A stretch of DNA of 16,324 nt from Eubacteriales bacterium. Lineage in GTDB: Bacteria > Bacillota > Clostridia > Peptostreptococcales > Acidaminobacteraceae. Under the pieces are notes generated by a model. That model saw only the letters and a program-made list of their open reading frames with translations, had not been told where the DNA came from and made no database searches. A program made the position numbers and the translations under genes. The stretch lies in the NCBI GenBank assembly GCA_030625285.1, contig DAOURC010000006.1, positions 1 to 16,324 on the forward strand, written 5' to 3'. Position 1 is the stretch's first letter. The number at the start of each line of letters is the position of its first letter. Positions 14,014 through 16,324 of the stretch are shown here, one piece after another.

Positions 14014-15048
14014 ATGAAAGATAAAATATTAGAAGTTAAAGATCTCGAAGTCTCTTTTAGAACTTATGCTGGTGATGTGCAAGCTGTTAGAGGATCTACT
14101 TTCGATTTGTATGAAGGGGAAACTCTAGCTATTGTAGGGGAATCTGGATCTGGAAAATCAGTTACAGTTAAAGCTATCATGGGACTTTTGGCAACTAATG
14201 GTTATTATAAAAATGGAAGTATAATGTTTGAAGGCAATGAAATTACAGAAATGAAAGAAAGAGATATGCATAGTATAAGAGGTAATAAGATTGCGATGAT
14301 ATTCCAAGATCCTATGACTTCTTTAGATCCTACTATGACTGTAGGGAAACAACTTACTGAAACTATCAAACTGCATCATGATGTTACTAAAAAAGAGGCG
14401 CATGATAGAGCTGTGAATCTTATCGAACTCGTTGAGATTCCAGAACCTGCTTCTAGAATGAAACAATATCCGCATCAATTTTCTGGTGGGATGAGACAGC
14501 GTATAGTAATTGCTATGGCACTTGCATGCGAACCTAGAATTCTTATTGCAGACGAGCCGACTACTGCACTTGATGTTACAATTCAAGCGCAAATAATTGA
14601 ACTTATGAATGATTTGAAAGAGAAACTTGGAGTAGCGGTAATATTTATAACGCATGATTTAGGTGTTGTGGCGAATGTTGCAGATAGAGTTGCGGTTATG
14701 TATGCTGGTAGAATAGTGGAAATCGGTACAAGCAATGAAATTTTCTACAACCCTTACCATCCATATACTTGGGGACTTATGACTTCTATGCCTGATTTAG
14801 AGACAGAAGGAAAATTGCTGGCGATTCCCGGAACACCACCAAATTTACTTCATCCTCCAGTCGGAGATGCGTTTGCACTTAGAAGTGAATATGCGATGGA
14901 AATAGATTTTGAAGAAGCACCACCATTATTCAAAATTTCAGAAACGCATTATGCAGCAACTTGGTTACTTCATGAGTATGCTCCTAAAGTAACTCCACCT
15001 GCAATAATCGTTAAGCGAAAAGAACGTTTCAGTGAGGTGAGTGAATAA
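14014..15048 (+). CDS. oppD: Oligopeptide ABC transporter ATPase OppD
   Basis: ATP-hydrolysing subunit on the cytoplasmic side of OppBC. In the 344 residues are Walker A GESGSGKS (42-49), Q-loop Q98 in FQDP, signature FSGGMRQR (156-163), Walker B with catalytic E181 in IADEPT, and switch H214. The C-terminal oligopeptide-transporter domain starts near 245 and contains GDAFALRSEYAMEID (284-298). Many OppD/DppD proteins have four cysteines binding a 4Fe-4S cluster in this domain. Here these positions are D, S, D and T, as in B. subtilis OppD, so no cluster is expected. AAAGGAG lies nine bases before the ATG, and the gap from oppC is 19 bases. The stop overlaps the oppF start by one base. Confidence 0.96.
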   Translation: MKDKILEVKDLEVSFRTYAGDVQAVRGSTFDLYEGETLAIVGESGSGKSVTVKAIMGLLATNGYYKNGSIMFEGNEITEMKERDMHSIRGNKIAMIFQDPMTSLDPTMTVGKQLTETIKLHHDVTKKEAHDRAVNLIELVEIPEPASRMKQYPHQFSGGMRQRIVIAMALACEPRILIADEPTTALDVTIQAQIIELMNDLKEKLGVAVIFITHDLGVVANVADRVAVMYAGRIVEIGTSNEIFYNPYHPYTWGLMTSMPDLETEGKLLAIPGTPPNLLHPPVGDAFALRSEYAMEIDFEEAPPLFKISETHYAATWLLHEYAPKVTPPAIIVKRKERFSEVSE

Positions 15049-15983
15049 TGGAGAATAGAGAAATTATATTAGAAGTCAAAAATTTATCAAGACATTTCAA
15101 GCTTGGGATGAAAAAAGTTGTCAAGGCTGTAGACGATATTAGCTTTTCGATATATAAAGGTGAAACATTCGGACTAGTTGGAGAATCGGGTTCGGGAAAA
15201 TCTACAACAGGAAGAACTATTATTAAATTGTATAAGCCAACTTCTGGCGAAGTGTATATGAATGGTGGAAGAATTGACGGAAAAATAAGTAGAGAAGACA
15301 ATGCTTATGTAAACAAAAACATTCAAATGATTTTTCAAGATCCGATGGCCTGTTTGAATCCAAGGATGAAAGTTGAAGATATTATTGCAGAAGGATTAGA
15401 TATTCATAAAATGACAACTAGTGAAAAACAAAGAAGAGACAAAGTTGTTGAGATGCTTGAACTTGTTGGCTTGGATGAGCAGCATTTGGAAAGATATCCA
15501 CATGAATTTTCTGGAGGACAGAGACAGAGAATCGGTATTGCTAGAGCGATGGCTGTAGAGCCAAAACTGATAATAGCGGATGAGCCGATATCGGCGCTTG
15601 ACGTATCTATTCAGGCTCAGGTAATAAATTTAATGAATGATTTGAAAGAGCACAAGGATTTAACATATTTATTCATTGCTCATGATCTTTCTATGGTTAA
15701 ATATATATCTGATAGAATTGCTGTAATGTATAAAGGTAAGATTGTAGAGTTGGCTACAAGTGAGGACTTGTTTAAGAATCCTCTACATCCATACACAAAA
15801 TCATTATTATCAGCAATACCTTTACCAGATCCGATAACAGAGCGGAAAAGAAAAAGATTTTCATATGATGCATCGGTACACAATTATGATGTAGAAACAC
15901 CTGAAATAGTTGAAATTATACCGAATCATTTTGTATATGCATCTCCATCTGAAATCGAGAAATATAAAACAGAAATTAAATAA
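15048..15983 (+). CDS. oppF: Oligopeptide ABC transporter ATPase OppF
   Basis: Second ATPase, pairing with OppD. The 311 residues contain Walker A GESGSGKS (45-52), Q97 in FQDP, signature FSGGQRQR (154-161), Walker B with E179 in IADEPI, and switch H212. The C-terminal extension (about 243-311, beginning NPLHPYTKSLLSAIP) is the Gram-positive OppF type without the cluster cysteines. All catalytic residues are present, so both nucleotide sites should be active. The ATG overlaps the oppD stop (TAATG), and GAGG ten bases upstream lies inside oppD, implying translational coupling. The gene is the last of the operon and is followed by a strong terminator nine bases after its stop. Confidence 0.96.
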   Translation: MENREIILEVKNLSRHFKLGMKKVVKAVDDISFSIYKGETFGLVGESGSGKSTTGRTIIKLYKPTSGEVYMNGGRIDGKISREDNAYVNKNIQMIFQDPMACLNPRMKVEDIIAEGLDIHKMTTSEKQRRDKVVEMLELVGLDEQHLERYPHEFSGGQRQRIGIARAMAVEPKLIIADEPISALDVSIQAQVINLMNDLKEHKDLTYLFIAHDLSMVKYISDRIAVMYKGKIVELATSEDLFKNPLHPYTKSLLSAIPLPDPITERKRKRFSYDASVHNYDVETPEIVEIIPNHFVYASPSEIEKYKTEIK

Positions 15984-15991
15984 TCGAACGC

Positions 15992-16026
15992 AAAAAACTG
16001 TTGGTTGAGAAACTGGCAGTTTTTTT
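15992..16026 (+). terminator. Rho-independent terminator of the opp operon
   Basis: AAAAAACTGTTGGTT (15992-16006) pairs with AACTGGCAGTTTTTT (16011-16025), counting three adjacent G-U pairs, around a GAGA loop. It ends in a run of seven T (16020-16026). It separates oppF from the S1-domain gene. Confidence 0.85.
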
Positions 16027-16051
16027 ATTTCCCCATTTCCGGAAAAATTGA

Positions 16052-16073
16052 TATACTGATATCAGAGGTGATC
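16052..16073 (+). promoter_or_regulatory. Candidate -10 box and strong ribosome binding site for the S1-domain gene
   Basis: TATACT (16052-16057) could be a -10 box, but no convincing -35 box is seen 17 bases upstream, so the promoter is doubtful. GAGGTGATC (16065-16073) is a nine-base perfect match to the anti-Shine-Dalgarno sequence and sets the ATG at 16078. Confidence 0.4.
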
Positions 16074-16077
16074 ACTT

Positions 16078-16324
16078 ATGGAAGAAAAAAATATGGAAGA
16101 ATTAATGAAAGAATTTGACGAAAAAACGATAAAAATTGAAGAAGGGATGATAGTAGAAGGCATAGTATATTCTATTGGAAATGACGATGTTGTTGTTTCT
16201 ATCGGACATATGTATGATGGAGTTGTACCGAGGATAGAAATTGAAGAAGAAAAATTGAATGTCGATGAAAAAATCAAATTTGAAATAGTAAGGATAGATG
16301 ATGAAAATGGACAAATAGTATTAT
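16078..16324 (+). CDS. S1 RNA-binding-domain protein, probably ribosomal protein S1-like (3' end outside window)
   Basis: The first 82 residues of a protein that continues past the right edge. After an acidic helical tail (1-20), the segment EGMIVEGIVYSIGNDDVVVSIG (22-43), with YDGVVPRIEI following, is the start of an S1 OB-fold domain, which binds single-stranded RNA. The acidic start and early S1 repeat fit the short multi-domain S1 proteins of Clostridia that act on the 30S ribosome, but a general S1 stress-type protein or an RNA-decay enzyme cannot be ruled out without the rest. A near-perfect ribosome binding site lies upstream, suggesting efficient translation. It is separated from oppF by a terminator, so it is transcribed independently. 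Confidence 0.8.
   Translation, partial: MEEKNMEELMKEFDEKTIKIEEGMIVEGIVYSIGNDDVVVSIGHMYDGVVPRIEIEEEKLNVDEKIKFEIVRIDDENGQIVL

Noticed and set aside
14863..14964. Loss of all four cluster cysteines in the C-terminal domain of OppD
   Set aside because: It looks striking against DppD/OppD proteins with a 4Fe-4S cluster, but B. subtilis-type OppD has the same GDAFALR version. It is a normal subfamily trait, not a novelty.

Overview
The window is AT-rich DNA. Its short intergenic gaps, strong AGGAGG/AGGTGATC-type ribosome binding sites, Bacillus-type OppBCDF proteins and an unpaired 4Fe-4S ferredoxin point to an anaerobic or facultative low-GC Bacillota, most likely a member of Clostridia. No species can be named from the sequence alone.

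Region 1 (1-337) holds a small single-cluster ferredoxin, possibly continuing from outside the window, and closes with a long hairpin. Region 2 (338-8441) is about 340 bases of non-coding leader followed by a compact six-gene operon. I read this operon as a Gram-positive Pel exopolysaccharide locus: pelD (membrane c-di-GMP receptor), a PelA-like deacetylase, pelE, pelF (GT4 polymerase), pelG (membrane transporter) and a separate secreted GH114/PelA-type glycoside hydrolase. The outer-membrane and periplasmic partners PelB and PelC are absent, as expected for a monoderm. The two enzymatic halves of Pseudomonas-type PelA are encoded as separate proteins at separated positions (second and last gene). 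The expected working model is that c-di-GMP binds PelD, the PelD-E-F-G complex polymerises and exports a GalNAc-rich polymer, the deacetylase makes it cationic, and the hydrolase trims it.

Region 3 (8442-9309) is a small scar and intergenic zone. It contains a reverse-strand N-terminal remnant of an IS1182-type transposase with its upstream hairpin, and a terminator whose sequence closely matches the hairpin at 301-337. A short reverse-strand three-helix membrane protein follows. Region 4 (9310-15983) is an oligopeptide ABC transporter operon, oppA-oppB-oppC-oppD-oppF, with a hairpin between oppA and oppB and a strong terminator after oppF. OppA and OppC are both clearly larger than the classical proteins because of internal insertions on the outer face of the membrane. 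Region 5 (15984-16324) starts an S1-domain RNA-binding protein, probably ribosomal protein S1-like, that runs off the right edge.

The most interesting part is the Pel locus with its split PelA and the repeated hairpins and IS remnant that flank it. I saw no CRISPR array, tRNA, rRNA or complete mobile element.
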